From CAYNRE01 sp964399535 (GTDB lineage Bacteria; Planctomycetota; Planctomycetia; Pirellulales; CAYNRE01): 64,000 nt of DNA. The translations under genes and the position numbers were made by a program. The stretch is taken from positions 1-64,000 of the forward strand of contig CAYNRE010000017.1 of assembly GCA_964399535.1 (NCBI GenBank), written 5' to 3'. Below, one piece after another: positions 51,195 through 63,200 of the stretch (position 1 is the stretch's first letter; the number at the start of each line of letters is the position of its first letter). A model generated the notes under the pieces. The model was given only the letters and a program-made list of their open reading frames with translations, did no database searches and had not been told where the DNA came from.

Positions 51195-51247
51195 GCTCGC
51201 CGGACCGCGCTCGCCAGACGATTGGTTTGGTTATACAGGGCGCCCGA

Positions 51248-54200
51248 TTATTCATAGCGCCAGTCGATGCGGCGGGCGAATAGCCGCTCGGCAAGGCCGG
51301 TCGCGCGATGCGGGCCCTGTACTCGGTCGGCTTCGTGCCAGTCTGAACGGCAGAAGGCGGCCCAGGCCGAAACCCAGCGCACCGGGTCTCGGTTGCTGAC
51401 TTCCCCGAAAACGCGGTCGTGGGCTCGCACCCCCGCCGGCACCGCCTGAGCCGATGTTTCCACCGACCCCGGGGCCGATACTTCGACCGACAACTCGTTG
51501 GGTGCCTCGGCGAATTCCCGGGCCGAACCTTCGGCCAATGCCCCAACCGTGGTTTCGCTCGCCGCCGGCGATTGGGGGGCCTGTCCCAGCGACTGGTGGT
51601 GGACAAACCCGCTGGCGAAATGGGCATAGCCCAACCCCACGATCAGTTTCCAGTTCCCCAGCGAAGTGGTAATGGCCGAGGGGTCGGCCGTGGTCAGCAG
51701 CGAGTCGTTTTCCGAACGCGACAGGGCTCGCACTTCGTCGAAGCCCCGGGCTTCGACCAGGTCGTTGCCGGTAGCCCATTGCACGCGCTGGCGGTCGAGC
51801 AGTAGTTGCTCGGCGGTGGGCGAATCGTTGATCCACGCCTGGTCGTAACCTTGCGCGGCAACCACGTTCACACGGCTGAAGCCGCGCACCGCCAGCGTGG
51901 CGCTCGGCCAGGTGAGGCGGGCCTCGCCGGGGTCGACGATGAACCGATCGTCGCCCGCCGAATCGTCGAGCCCCGCGGTATCTTCGCCCCCACCGCCATT
52001 GACCAGCACGCTGCCGAACCGCTCGACACGAACCTGGTACCCGGCACCTCCCAGTTGCGTTGCCAGTGGACCGGCATCGAGCTGGTCGTCGGCCGCCGAG
52101 CCCGTCAGTACGGCCTGGTCCGCACCCCAGTTGGAAACGGCCGTCACCCGGTCGAACCCATTGGCCTGGGTCAGACTCGACCCCGTGCCCAGTTGCGCCG
52201 TCGCGGGCCCCGCGACGAACTGGTCGTCGCCGGCCGAATCGCCAAGCACCGCCTGATCCAGCCCGTTGGTGGCCCAAGCGCGAATCAGCGCAAACTGCTC
52301 GACCCAGAGCGAGTAGCCCGCGCCCGAAAGGGTTGCGCTTCCCGGTCCCGCTTCCAGCAGGTCGTCGCCCGGGGAATCTTGCAGCCGAGCCACGTCGAAC
52401 CCGCCGCCGCCGTAAACCTCGATCGCCGAGGTTTCGTTGACGTGGACTTCGTAGTTTTTCCCGGCGAGCTTGGCCGAGCGCGGGGCCAGGTCGACGGTAT
52501 CGCCCGTGGGCAATCCGTACAACACCGCCACGTCGTCGCCGCCTCCCCCCTCGAAGGCAATCGTCTGCACCAATTGTGCATCGAAGTAATAGTCTTCGCC
52601 GTTAAGCCGAACGTGGTGCGTTTCCCCCGCGTGGAACTCCAGCCGATCGGCGCCGGACGTCCCCTGGAAGATCACAGCACCGTCGCGCTGGCTGTAGGCG
52701 TCGGGCGCGGCGGGCAAGTCGATTCCCAGACGACCCTTGAGCACATAGTAATCGGCCTGGCTCACCACGCCGTCGCGGGCCAGGTCGAAGGCCGGATCGA
52801 ACCCTGGATCTTCGTTCGACTGCCCATAGCGCTCGAAGAACAGGTTGCGATCGCCCAGGTTAATGGCGGAGTTGCCGTCGAAATCGGCCAGGAGCCGATG
52901 GAAGTTGAACCGCACATCGGCAGGGTTTCCGCCGTCGGAATCGACCAGCACCAGCGTTGGGTCGCCGGCAGCCGTAACCAGCGATCGGTCGACCACCAAT
53001 CGGTAGCGCCCGTCTTCCAGCCGGGTGAGCCCGTCGCCACCCGGGCCGTCGACGGTCAGGTCGATCAACAGGGTCAGCGCAGCGTCGTCCCAGCGATAGG
53101 CCGTGGCCGGCAGCGAAATCACCGAGCCATCCGCGGCCACCAGCTTGAGGGCTTCGCCTATTCGCTGCTGCTCGATCAGTTCGCCCAGGTTGGTCGAGCG
53201 GTTCATGGTGAGGGCGAGCTGTGTCACGTTCGATCGCTGGGCCGCGCCGGCGTTGACCGTGAAGTCGACGATCTCCGGCGGCAGGTTCGCGGCCGTCACG
53301 ATGCGAACGTCGTCGAGCACCACGCGGGCATCCGGGTCGTCGAACCCGAGCAGATCGAAGTACAGCGCCGCCAGGGTGCCCGGCGTCAGATTGCTCAGGT
53401 CGAGCCGAACCTTGGCAGGCACCGTTAATTGGCCCTGTGTTGCCGAGGTTTCCCATCCCGGAACCCGCACGGCCGGGTCGAAGTAAGCCCGCCCGCCGGC
53501 CTGGAAATTGAGCGCGGCATCGGTCTGGCTAAGCTCGCCAAGCGGACCCAAGAGCGGTAAACCCGTTTCGCCGTCGAGCAGGGCAACTTCAAAGGCGTCG
53601 GGCGGACCTTGCCCCCGGTTGAGTGCGAGCTCGTGCAGGGTGAACTCAAGCCACTGGGCCCCCTCGGGCACCGTAAACGTTTGCCAAATGGCCGAGCGGA
53701 GCGGGTCGGATTCCGAGAGCACCAGCCGGCCCGCGTCGACGCCCACCAGGCCGGCGGTCGACCAGCCAAAGCCCTCGGCCAGGGGGTCGGCCTGATTGAA
53801 ATCGCCATTTCGTAGCGGCACGGGGGGCAGAACGGGTTCTTGCTCATCGGCGGGCGGCTCGTGTCGCTCGGGTAAGCCAACCGGCCCATTCGCGGGCGCG
53901 GGAGACTCGCTTTCCAGGCTATCGGGCTGCTGGGGCCCGGGTTCCTCTTCGCCAATGTCGCTGAAGACCCCCAGTTCGTCCTCTCGCAGAATCTGGCTGA
54001 GCAGCGGCGGCGGCGCGTCGGGCGTACCGAATAGGGTGAAGGGGCTACCCGGCAAGAGCACCGGGCCGAATCTTCCCTGAATGAAATCGTCTTCGAACAC
54101 GAACAATTCCGCCTGTAGCCCGGCATAAAGCCCCAGGGCCACGTTCAGTCGCGCCCAGGAATTGTCGAAGGTAACTTGATTGTCGTCCGGATCGTCGTCG

Positions 54201-57200
54201 TCGGCGCGGCCGCCGTAATTGGCCGAGAGCAGCCCATCGACCAGCACTCCGCCGGTGACCACCATGTGGATCCCGCCGCCGAGCACCGCGACGTCGCCGC
54301 CAATTTCCGCCCCCACGGCCAGTTTGCCGCGAATTTCGGGGCGGATGGCCAGGTAGGTGCCGTCGCGGACGAACTCCACGTGGCCATTGACCACCGCAAG
54401 TTGAACCCCGAACTCGGCGGTCAGCCGGGTCAGGGCGATATCCAGTTCGCCTTCGATGGCCAGGTCGAGCGGGATCGCTTCGTCGATCAGCTCTCCAAGA
54501 ATCGGAATCCGCTCGGGGTCCAGATCGATCTCTAGTTGCGCCTTGAGCGGCGTATTTTCCGGAGTGATAACCTCCAGCCCGTACACCTGCAGCTTGATGC
54601 CGTTAGGTAACAGGGTCTGCCGGTCGAGGGTGCCCGCGATGTCGAAATTCGGGATCTGCATGATGTCGTACTGGTATTCGAACAGGTCGATGCCGAATAC
54701 CTGGAAGTGGGCCACCAGGCTTTGGGGGCGCACCGTAACGGTCTGGCTCAGATCGACCGGAACCCGCACTTCGACGCGCAACCCTAGTTCGATCGAGGTA
54801 TCGAGATTTACGCCGAGGGCCTCGATCAACAGCGGCGTATCGAAGCCGTACTGCAAGCCGCGGGGGAACGTGCCGGAGATGACGTATTCGCCCGATCCGC
54901 CGTCAAAGGTGCTGGAGACGTGGCCGAGCCAGTCGGGCACCGCGATGGGTTTGTTCCAGCGTTCGCGATCGCTGAGGCGGATGTCTTTACCCTTGGGGGC
55001 CAGGTAAACGTCGCTGGCCGCCATGACCAGGTCGGGGTCGAACAGGAAACCGAACTTGCCCTGCCCCGCATAATCGCCCGCCGATCGCGTCATGGCGCCG
55101 AGATTCTGCCGCGGCACGCCCCCGCCGAACACCAGGTCGAGCTTGTCGGCGTAATCGGCCGGCAGCCATAGATTGTTGACTCGCAGGGTGAACTCCGTCA
55201 CGGGAATGTCGATTCCGGAGAGGAACGACAAGAGCTCGATCGCCCGGGCTCCGAGCCCCTCGTTTCCCTTGATCGTGGCGTAGAGCTCGATGTCGAGAAA
55301 ATCGACCATGACCACCGTGCCGATGGCGCTACCGACCACCACGCCAAACTCGTCGTAGGCGGCCACGTTCAGCCGGTGCTCGCCCGCCTTGAGTTGTCCC
55401 ACGTTGTAAGTGAACGATAGTTCTGCAGCGCCTTCGCTCACCGCGACGGTGGTGACCCCGATGGGCCGGGTTCCATCGGGTGCGTCGAGCCAGTACTTCA
55501 CCTGGGTTACATTGTCCAGCCCCAGCCCCACCGTAAACTCGACGTCGAAATCGACCTCGGGCAGATAGCCGCCGAAAACCAGGTCGTTCGGCGACGAACT
55601 GCCGTCGAGATCGGCTTTGAGTGTCAGCGGCGCGTAGTGCGAGCGAATGTCGGAGTCGGCCTGGGGCAGGGTCGACTGTTCGTCCGCGCCAGGCGCGCCA
55701 GGAGCGTCGGCTCCCGGCTGCGGCGAATCGACCGACGCCTCGACGGTTGGACTATCGGCGGACTGCGGCGGGTTGGCGCCTGGCGGAGCCGGCGGAGCGG
55801 GCGGGGGCACGGGAGGGCCCGCCAGGGCGGCGTCGATGCGCGCCTTGGCATCGACGTTCAGCTCTTGAACCTGGACCATGGCGGTCCAGTAGTCGACCAG
55901 GTTCTCGACCGTTCCAGCGGCCAAGAGGGCCACGTCCGAGGGGCCATCGAGCGCCAGCAGCAGAATCTGCGAATGCTCCAGCAGCAGATTCTTATACTCG
56001 CCTGGCGTCATCAGATTCTTGGTCTTGGGAAAGACCCGCTCGAGCAAGTCTTTCTTGGCCGGGTCGGCCGCGACCTCTTGGAAAACATTGACGCCGGCTT
56101 CCGCGCTGCTGAGCAAGTAGTGATCGGGCAAACCCAAATTGTGAGCCCATTCGTGAGCCACGGTCAGGGCCAGGGTCTCCCCCAGCAAGCGAATGTATTC
56201 CTGCCGGCGGCGCAGCTCCTCGGGGTCGGGCATCGGCTCTTCCTCGGTTTCATCCGAGGGGGGCTGGGGAGGGGCAGGGCCCGAGTCTGACTCAAGCGCG
56301 GGAACCGGTGGCGAGGCCGAGGTAACCGAGCTGGATTCGAGCTGAAACCGACTGCTCGCATCGATCACATTGGCCGGAACGTAAACATACGGAGCATTTA
56401 CTGCTCCGGTCGTACTGTTGATGGCCCCTCGGCGCTGGCGATTGGTCAATTCATCGAGAACGAACAATTGCGAAGAGGGGGTCAACTCACTGAGCGCGGC
56501 TCGGCCCGCGGCCGACGTCAACCGTTGCTCGAACTCGCCCATTGCGAAATCCAGGTGAGCGTATCCCAAGCCGAAAGTCGGGTTATCCGCTTGTTCGTCC
56601 GTGGGCAGCTCGGCGGCGTTGGTCCAGAACCTCAGGCTGTTCGAATACAGACCGGGAAAGCCTCCCTGCTCCGATATATCGAGCTGCATCAGGGCTTTGC
56701 CCGAACTGTTGTCGAGGTAGCCCGCGTAGACCTCGCGCACCGTGGCGATCACCTGGGTGACTACGGCATTGCTGAAATCGTCGTTGGCGGTTAAGCCCTC
56801 GGCGGTCAGGTCGAGAAAGGTTTGCGCCGCGCGCCGCTCGGGGTTGTTGGCCGGCAGGCCGAGCAAGTACGTTCGAGTTTTCACCAACTCGCGGCGCAAC
56901 TCATCGGTGTTGAGGTACAGTGTTTGGACCGGCCGAACCGTTGCCGACAGGGTGAACGTGCTTCCGGTGTCGACGGAACGCTGCGGGCCCGTGGTGGATC
57001 GCAGCTTGATGTGCACCGTCGCCGTAACGGTTTGTTCGATGGCCGCGCCAATGGCGGTGAAGCTGAGTTTCTTGAGGCCGGCTACGGCCGTGTCTTCCAG
57101 CTTGAACGATCCCGCGGACGTAATCGCCGTATTGCCGAAAGAGAACGCGAGGTCTATATCGGCGGGAACCTCGAGGTACAGGGATCGCGACTCGCCGGGC

Positions 57201-60200
57201 AGGATCGTCCGGAATTTCAGCGTGCTATCGCCGCGGCTGTCGTCGGCCAGATCGGCCAGCCCGTAGATGGTGTGGTCGTGGGTGTTCGTTCCCAACCCGA
57301 TCGCGTCGCGCAGCGTGTACTGCAAGATGGCCCGCTGAACTTCGCCAGCCAGCACCGCCAACGGGTCGCCCAGCGCCGCGTTCGTGCGCAAGGCCGCTTC
57401 GCGGGCCGCGATCTCGCGATGGTAGGCCGTGGTCGTGGCCCCGGAAAAAATGCTGAACTTTAATTCGTCGCCGGCATTGAGCACCTCCGGCGGCGCGTCG
57501 GCCGGCACCAAGACATCGTGATAGGCGTTGTCGTTCAGCCGCTCGCTGGAAGAGTAGTTCTCGCCCCCAAGGTCGATCCGGATGTCGTCGATAAACGAGT
57601 TCGCGGTAACGCTGACCGCGATCAATTCCAGCGTCTGCGTCGTCTTGGGATCAGACCCATTGGTGAAGGTGATCACGGTTGAAGGTTGAGTCGACGAGGG
57701 CGCCCTCGGCACCGAGTCGGTAGGCTGCGCAGCGGCGTCGCCGCCCGCGAAAGCAACGGCCTCGCTGCTCTCCGGCGCGCCCGGTCCCGGGCCGATCGGG
57801 CCCACCGGATCGTAGTCGCCGTCGGCAAACGGATCGCGGTACACCTCCTCTTCCAAGTAGGGAATCGGCGAGGGAGAACCGGGCTCCACGTGGTCGACCA
57901 AGAGCGGGCCCGCTTCCACGTCGTCGCCGATAGGAGTGTCGACGGTACTCGGCACGGTGATCACCACCGAATGATCGGAGGTGGTGCCCGAGTCGTCCGT
58001 AATGGTGACCAGCGACCCGAACTCCACGTCGTCGATCAGCACCCGACCGCCGCCTGCCCACTCGATTCGCAGCGTGACGACTGCCCCCCCGTCGGGAATG
58101 GCCGTGTCGAGCCCGATGTCTTGCCGGTAGAAGTAGCCGACTTCGCGCGCGTCGAAGTCGTGGTAGCTGATCGTTTGCTCGAGATAGGAATCACCGGTTA
58201 CGGCGTCGACCAGGGTTATTTTCAGCTTCGAATCGCCGCTGTAACCGGGGTCGTCGAGGCGCACCCGGTAGGCGATGGCCGGCACCGAGTCGGGAATGAA
58301 GAAGCGATTGTGCTCGATGGCCTTGTTCTGCTTGGTTAAGGCCAGCGAATCGTTTCCGGTGAGCGGATCGTGTACCAGAAACTGGGCGGCGTTGGCTCCC
58401 GACTTCTCCGCGTCGCCATTGTGGAACGACCAGCCCGGCAACGCGTAATCGGCCGGAAATCGCTGCGCGCGACGGGTCAGGAACAGGGTGCCCGATTCGA
58501 AATCGCCGTTGAAGATTTCGGGAATCGGAATCGGGCTTTTGGGCGCGGCGGGATGGTCGTACTGGGTGTTGTCATACATCACGTCGACGCTGCCCGAGCC
58601 CGACCCACGCAGATCGCTGCCACCCCCCAATTCGCTGAAGAACCAGCCGGCGCCGATGCCTTCGCTCGGCGCGCCGGCTGCCTGGTTGGGGAACTGGCCG
58701 AAGGGCAACGCAGGGGCGCTTTCCTGGGCCACGTACCAAGGCGCATTGCCGTAAGCCACGGGGGGGAACTCGTCGCGGCGATAGTCGGCATCGAGCCGGC
58801 CGCGGTGAATGCGCTCGCCGGCGAATTCGCGCTCGCCCAGGTTGACCGTACCCGCGTACCACCGCAACACACGCTGGTGCGGTCCACCCACGCCGGTTAG
58901 GCTTTCCGAGCCGTCGGGCAGGTCGTCTTGGGTGAAGCCCGCTCGTCCGTCGAGTTCCAGGTCGATCTGCGCGGCCGACAGCGAGCTGCCCCGGGGCGTA
59001 AGCGTATGCGAACCGCTGGCCGCTTGCTGGTAATAATTGTCCGAGAACGCGATGTTCTCCCAGACTTGTACGATCGGGTCGCGGAAGTCGTCGTAGTACA
59101 GCGTCGTGGCCGAGAAGTTCTGGAGCGCGGCGGGAAGCTTCGAGCTGGCCTCGGTCGCGCGCAGCTTCTCTTTGGCCAGCGCGGCAGCCATTTGGCGGAA
59201 CCGGGCGGTGACGCTGTCGTCGGCGTCCGCGGAATTGCTCGCGCTGCCCTCGCTATCCGATCCGTCCGAGTCCCCGCTCCCGGCCGCGCTGGTCTCCGAG
59301 CCGGCACCCGGCAACGCCGCGAACACGCGCGTCAGCAAAACCTGCATGGGCGACTGTGGAACATCGCGCACATCGAGACTGGTCATCTGAATATCAGTAA
59401 TATCCGAGAAGAACAGGCCGATGCGCTGAATGATTTCGCTGTTGACCGAGGCCCCCCGGCTGTGGCCGATGAAGTGCAGCGGCGACTCGAACAGTTTTCC
59501 ATCGAGCTCTTGATCGAGCGAAACGAGCGAGGCAAACAGCGTGTCGGCCGCGGCCTCGGCGAACCCCGAATCGTCGATGGCCAGCTCGCGGGCCCAGTTG
59601 GGCACCAGCACCAAGGCCCGCCCCGGATCGGGTTCGCGACCGTCGAGCGAAACCCAGTTGCCGTTCTGTGGGTTGTAGAGCATGACCACCCCGTCGCCGC
59701 CGGCGTGGGCAATGCTCTGGGCCAGGTCGAGAATCGACTCGGGAACCGGTTGCCGGGGCTGGGCGCCCGACCAGAGATACGGGTCGAACGGATCGCCATG
59801 TGTGACGACCGTGACCGAGGCAAACTTGGTGGCCGAACTGGTAGCCTGGGCCGCCGTTTCGAAAATACCCCACTTGCGGTTCGAGCGGCCCTGCGGCGTG
59901 GTGGCCACGACCCCCCAGTAATACGTCTGACCGGCCGTTAGGCGGCGGGCATCGGGCAACTCAAAGCTGAACTGGCCGTTGCCGTCCTCGTCGTCGACCA
60001 ATAGGCCGCTTACGATCCGGTTGGGGTGGCCATCGGCCCCGGTAAAGTCGCTGGGAAACAGCCCTTCGCCCGGTCCGAGTACACTCACGTAAATTCGCGA
60101 CTGAACACCGATCAGCTCGCCCACCTGCCACTGAAACTCGGGCGTCAGATCGTCGATCGTGGCGTTGAGCGGGGTGGTAAGTTCGAGGAAATCGGTCTGG

Positions 60201-63200
60201 GCCGATATGCCGCGCACCAGGTCGCCCGCGCCGACCTGGCCGATCTTTACCGCGGGGCGCAGCTCGTCGATTCCCTGGTAGGCAAGCAGCGAGCTGCTCA
60301 ACTGCGTCACGGCGCCAAGCATCGCGTCGACGTCGTACACCTCGACCGAGTCGATCCCCTGAAACGTGGCGTAGAGATATTTTCCATCGTCGGAAATGGC
60401 CAGGTTATCGGGAAAACTGCCTTCGATGGGCTTGGTGGCGGCCACCAGCCGCGGGGCGCCATGAAGAGCCAGCGGATCGGCGATGATGCCAATGTTGCCG
60501 CCGGCCGCCTTCTCGGCGTAGTAGGGCATAAACTGGTTGTAGCCCGTGATGAAGGCGAAGTCTTTTTCTCGCGCGGTCGGCAAGAGCGCGATGCTGTTGG
60601 CGTTCTCCAGGTCGAACGAGTCGAACGGATCCCCCAACTGCAGTCGCGTCGAGGCGATCGACCATCCGCCCTGGCCATCGTTAATCAGCACGTTGTAGCC
60701 GCGCGAATCGTCGAGCAGGTCGACAAACACCATTCGCAGCGGATCGCTGGTGGCCATAATCGCCGTGGGCTCGGCCCCCGTGTACAGCGTGGTGTCGTAG
60801 GTCCAGCGGTCGGGGACGACGTCGCCGGCAAGGTCGATGTGGCTTCGTTCGACGTCGACCAGGTGAATGCGCCCGACGCCGATCGCTTTTTCGTTGTCGT
60901 CGGCCAGACCATTGAAAATCGTGCGGCCCGGCGCGGTAACGAACAGGCGCTTCCCGTCCGTGGACAGGGCCATGCCCCGTAGCCCTAGCTCGGAATCGGG
61001 CAGGGAAATCGTTTTGCGCAGCTCGTGGAAATGCTCGGAGCGAGGGTCGATGTCGATCACATACACGGCACCCGTCCGGCTGTCGGCCACGTAAGCGAAT
61101 CGATCTTCCGAATCGATCAAGATCGCCGCTGGCGACGAGCCCGCAATTTCGATCACGTCGACGCCGAAATCGCTGCTGTCGGAATCCACTTGCTGGAGCG
61201 AAATGGCGTCGAACACCGCGACCGCCGAGCCCCCTTCGAGCGTTACATAGACGCGAGTGCCGTCGTTCGTCGCGGCCGTGGCCCGCGGCCGAGGGTCGAC
61301 CACGCCCGCAATCGGCAGCCGGGCCACTAGCTCGTTGGGTTCCAGCAGATTGGGCATCGGGCCCGGGCTGGGGTGTTCGCCGAGCACCGCCAGCTTGTGT
61401 TCCTTGGTAACCGCCGCGAACAGGTATTGGCCAGCCGAGGGAATCTGCAGCGGATCGCTCGGCACCTGAATCTTGCGGAACCGGTCGTCGGCGTCGGCGG
61501 CCTTGGCAGGATCGAGCTCGTGCTGCGGTCGGCGCACTAGGACCGTGGCCAGCCCGATGGGCACCTGTGGCGGGATCGGCACAAACAGGGTTTGGCCATT
61601 GCCGCTCATTTCCAGTCGGAGCGCAGGCCCCGCGTAGTCGGGCCCCCCCACAACCACGTCTTTCGCGCCCAACACGTCCGAGTTGCCGTCGCGGTCGTTG
61701 TCGATGCCCGTGTCGTCGCGGCCGCCCAGGACGAACACCACCTCGATATCGCTCGCGGTGAAGGCTTCGCCATCGAAGCCCTCGGGCTCGTCGATCAGGA
61801 AGCGGTCGCCCGTCAGCACCAATTCAGGTCGGAAGCCGTCCTCCTGCGGAGTGCGATCGACTTGCAGCGAGTCGATTCGGGGCGGGTCCTGGTCCTGATC
61901 GCTCGTGGCGGCTGCCGCCGAATTGTCGACGGTGTACTCGAACTGGGCATCGCCCGATTCGTCGACGGCCACCTCGAATCCACCGAAGCTGGCCAGCACC
62001 TGGCGCACGACTGTGTAGGTTTGGATGACGATCAACGGCGCCAGCGGCACGTGCATGATTATTTCGGGAACCAGCGACAGCACCGCGTTGGGCTTCGAGA
62101 CCCCCAAGGCCGGCACACCCTGGCCGGGCTGTACCACGGCGGTTACCGAGTCCTCGCGGGTCGAGCCGAACGGCAGCAGCGAATCGAAGCTGCCCTGGAT
62201 TCGGGCGATCGCGTCTTTGGCCGTGGCCACGGCAAATTTGCCGCCGCTTACCAGCCCCAAGGCGGGTTCCGAGGTGGTGCGGGCCATGTGGTCGGGCCCG
62301 ACCACACCGAACTCGTCTTCGTACCAAATGGGTTGGGTGGCACCAAACTCGTCGGTGTATTGGCCCGCGCGGAAGAAAAACACCTGGGTGCCGACCGGTA
62401 TCTCGGGCGAGACCGGAATGGCCAGCTGAGCCGGCTGTGCCAGAGAATCGTCGCCCAGGTCCAGTTCAAAGGCCCCCACGATCTGGAACGCCGGGGCCAA
62501 CACGAATGGTAATTGCTGCGGCTCGAGCGGGGCCAGGCTCACTTGCGTGGTGGTGCCGAGCGCTCCCGGTGGAACCGTGAGCACGGCGCCCCGCGCGTCT
62601 TGCACGGCGCCCCCTTCGACGCCAAGCACCGCGGTCTCTGGGGCCGGAGCCGCGACCCGCACCGGGATCAGAATCTCTTGCGGACCGACGATGGCCGTGA
62701 TGACGGTTTCGCCCAGCCCTACCGCCGTGATCTGCCCGTCGGCGGAAACCTGGGCGACGGCCGGGTTGCCGGCGACGTACCGCGCGCCGGCGGCGCCCGT
62801 GGTAACGTCGATCACGCCGCCAATGGTCAATTTGAGGGAGCGAACCCCGCCAGGCACGAGCGTCACGGCGTCGGGATAAGTGTCCATTCCCGCCAGATCG
62901 TAAAGCTGAGCTTCCAGGTCACCCAGCTCTCCCACCCGCACCGCCGTGGCTGCCTGAATGCCCTGGGCCGAAACCAAGAGCACCGAAACTCCGTCGGCCA
63001 GGCCGGCGAGTTGGCCGCCCGGCGAGACCGAGGCGACCTGCGGGGCCGTGGTTGCCAGGGCCAAGTACGAGGCTGGCAACAGCACATTGGCCTCGTCGGC
63101 AAAGTCGCCCCGCACCTCGATCGAGCGCACCTGCCCAACATCGAGCGCGGGGCGCCGCGGGGTGAGGCGCAGCGACAGCAGCGGCGCCTCGGAAACATCG

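Noticed and set aside
51640..52680. CRISPR or DNA-level tandem array
   Set aside because: The repetition is at protein level with a ~70-residue period and diverged DNA; no direct repeats with spacers.
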